In this document: positions 62,424 through 64,000 of the stretch, piece by piece
Layout of the letters: each line of letters opens with the position of its first letter
How positions within the stretch are numbered: position 1 is the stretch's first letter
NCBI GenBank assembly: GCA_015709635.1
Contig: CP054180.1
Coordinates: 558,001-622,000 of the forward strand
Source of the DNA: Gammaproteobacteria bacterium
GTDB taxonomy: Bacteria > Pseudomonadota > Gammaproteobacteria > Burkholderiales > Nitrosomonadaceae
DNA length: 64,000 nt
Direction: 5' to 3'
Program-made: the position numbers and the translations under genes
Notes under the pieces: model-generated
Told to the model about the DNA's origin: nothing
Database searches by the model: none
Seen by the model: the letters and a program-made list of their open reading frames with translations, nothing else

Positions 62424-64000
62424 TTGTGTTGCAGAAAAGCCTCGAATTTATCAGCCATCATCGGCTTGCTGAAAAAGTTACCTTGGCCGTAATCGCAGCC
62501 CATGGCGATCAATAACTGTTTTTGCAAATCGGTTTCGACGCCTTCGGCAATCACTTTCATACCCAGGCGGTGCGCCATGGTGATGACCGCTTCGCAAAGA
62601 ATTCTGTCGCTGGATTTGCTATCCAGATTGGAAATGAATGAACGGTCGATTTTCAGGTAATCGATGTCAAATTTTTTCAGATAGGAGAGCGAGGAATAAC
62701 CCGTGCCGAAATCGTCAATGGCGACTTGAACACCCGCATCGCGGTAATTGAGTAATTGTTTAACCACCAATTCATGCACATCGAGCAGCAAGTTCTCGGT
62801 GATTTCAACGATGATACTTTGTCCGTCCAAGCCGCGCTCGTTCAAGTGATTGACCCAATCTCCCATTTTGCTGATGAATTGTTTCGGTGATTTATTGATA
62901 CTGATTTGGAAATCGGTGTTGAAATTGGCTTGCCATAAGGCAACCTGATTGACGGCTTGCTTGAATACCCAATCGCCGATGTCGATTATCAGGTTGGTTT
63001 CTTCCGCAATGGTGATGAATTCCCCCGGATAAATGATGCCCCGTTCCGGATGCCGCCAGCGAATCAAGGCTTCGGCTTTGTAGATATTGCCGGTTGCCAG
63101 TTCGACAATCGGTTGATACAGCAAATACAGTTGTTCTTCCTTCAATGCCGTGCGCAGCTCGTATGCCGTTCTCGAACGGACCTCGCTCGCGGTCCGCATG
63201 TTCGACGTAAAGCAACTCCAGCAGTTGCGGCCATTGTTTTTGGCGGCGTACATGGCTTGATCGGCATTCTTCATCAGTATCTCGACGTTGCTGGCATCAT
63301 CGGGGAAAAATGTCGCGCCGATACTTGCTGAAACATAAGCTTGTTTACTGCTGAGATAAAACGGCTTGGCCAGCTCCAGCAGGATCGTATGCATGATCTT
63401 TTCGGCACGCTGCGGTTCACTGATGCCGTTCAGAATAATGGTAAATTCGTCACCACCCAGACGCGCCACGGTATCGGTTTCCCGCACACAACTGTTCAAC
63501 CGCTTAGCCGCTTCCACCAGCAGCGCATCACCAACGCTGTGTCCGAGAGAATCGTTGACTTCTTTGAAACGGTCAAGATCGATAAACAACACGGTCAATC
63601 CCGTACCGATGCGCGCGGCGCTTTTGATGTCGTGGTTTAACCGCTCGTAAAACATATTGCGGTTCGGCAACCCGGTGAGCGAATCATAATTTGCTTGCCG
63701 CCAGATAATTTCATCCGCTTTTTTCTTGTCGGTGATATCGGAAAAATTGATCAGATAGTAATTGATCAAACCATCCTTGCTGCGTACCGGGATGATGTTG
63801 AACCATGACGGATACTCCCGGCCTTGCTTGTGCCGGTTCCATACCTCTCCCTGCCAATGGTTGTGCTGTTTGACGCTGTGCCAGATTTTCTGGAAAAAAT
63901 TGCTGCCGTGGCGGATCGACGTGACGATGGATACCGCTTTGCCGACAACTTCTTCTTCCGTATAGCCGGTAATTTTTTGCAATGCTTTGTTGATGGAGAC
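62420..64000 (-). CDS. PAS-GGDEF-EAL protein, cut by the window end
   Basis: At least 520 residues; the frame is open to position 64000, so the N-terminus is missing. A PAS domain (ALQKITGYTEEEVVGKAV) is followed by a GGDEF domain whose site is RLGGDEFTIIL, intact, with an I-site RETD five residues upstream. The EAL domain has KAEALIRWRHPE, VAIDDFGTGYSSLSYL and KIDRSFI, also intact. It may both make and break c-di-GMP. The stop codon TAA lies in the end of repeat copy C, so its C-terminus was shaped by the insertion. Confidence 0.93.
   Translation of the reverse strand, partial: VSINKALQKITGYTEEEVVGKAVSIVTSIRHGSNFFQKIWHSVKQHNHWQGEVWNRHKQGREYPSWFNIIPVRSKDGLINYYLINFSDITDKKKADEIIWRQANYDSLTGLPNRNMFYERLNHDIKSAARIGTGLTVLFIDLDRFKEVNDSLGHSVGDALLVEAAKRLNSCVRETDTVARLGGDEFTIILNGISEPQRAEKIMHTILLELAKPFYLSSKQAYVSASIGATFFPDDASNVEILMKNADQAMYAAKNNGRNCWSCFTSNMRTASEVRSRTAYELRTALKEEQLYLLYQPIVELATGNIYKAEALIRWRHPERGIIYPGEFITIAEETNLIIDIGDWVFKQAVNQVALWQANFNTDFQISINKSPKQFISKMGDWVNHLNERGLDGQSIIVEITENLLLDVHELVVKQLLNYRDAGVQVAIDDFGTGYSSLSYLKKFDIDYLKIDRSFISNLDSKSSDRILCEAVITMAHRLGMKVIAEGVETDLQKQLLIAMGCDYGQGNFFSKPMMADKFEAFLQHN

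Overview
The window looks like a chromosomal piece of a betaproteobacterium. Nitrosomonas or a close Nitrosomonadaceae relative is the best guess. This rests on gene content (DUF3422 and DUF3579 proteins, cbpA-cbpM, trxC, copper oxidase, several di-heme cytochromes, iron-starvation genes, c-di-GMP signalling) and roughly even base composition. It is an inference by eye; no rRNA or tRNA gene is present to confirm it.

Layout. 1-4860 is AT-rich accessory DNA: a LuxR-type regulator, a glycine-rich lipoprotein, and a cell-wall lysis cassette (SH3 plus NlpC/P60-like protein, GH24 lysozyme, small two-helix membrane protein). 4873-9522 holds a cupin protein, an ArsC/Spx-like protein, and a beta-oxidation pair (dehydrogenase/hydratase fusion plus thiolase). 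9883-15572 holds a c-di-GMP EAL protein overlapping an HDOD protein, then an intact IS5-family element, then a paralogous HDOD protein. 15687-21735 holds a thioesterase, a membrane protein, an orphan TAXI receptor, DUF3422 and L-serine dehydratase.

21947-28990 is an iron-starvation block: bfd, a TonB-dependent siderophore receptor with an STN domain, a large exported protein made of two homologous halves, a decayed IS, and a small RTX protein. Fur-like palindromes stand before bfd, the two-halved protein and the RTX gene. 29068-30600 encodes an unusual fusion of TPR-like, LicD-like and CCT/ECT-type cytidylyltransferase domains. 30666-34917 is a protein-quality and envelope block (HtrA-type protease, TrxC, CbpM, CbpA, PhoX-like protein).

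35012-45619 holds a CHASE-PAS histidine kinase, a Tat-exported multicopper oxidase, a flagellin carrying an internal zinc-protease domain (flagellinolysin type), DUF2130, a chromate transporter and a metallo-aminopeptidase. 45861-57623 holds a DUF3579 gene, a RoxA-like di-heme cytochrome, a CusCBA/Czc-type metal efflux operon, a Na+/H+ antiporter and a 7TM diguanylate cyclase. 57692-64000 holds two paralogous acidic mini-proteins around a NUDIX hydrolase, a glycine-zipper lipoprotein, a cytochrome c peroxidase, a Spy-like His-rich protein and a GGDEF-EAL protein cut by the window end.

A dispersed 143-148 bp repeat with terminal inverted repeats occurs three times. At two copies its end supplies the stop codon of the neighbouring gene. 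The strongest leads for new biology are the LicD-cytidylyltransferase fusion, the Fur-linked two-halved exported protein with the RTX protein, the acidic mini-protein pair, and the protease flagellin.
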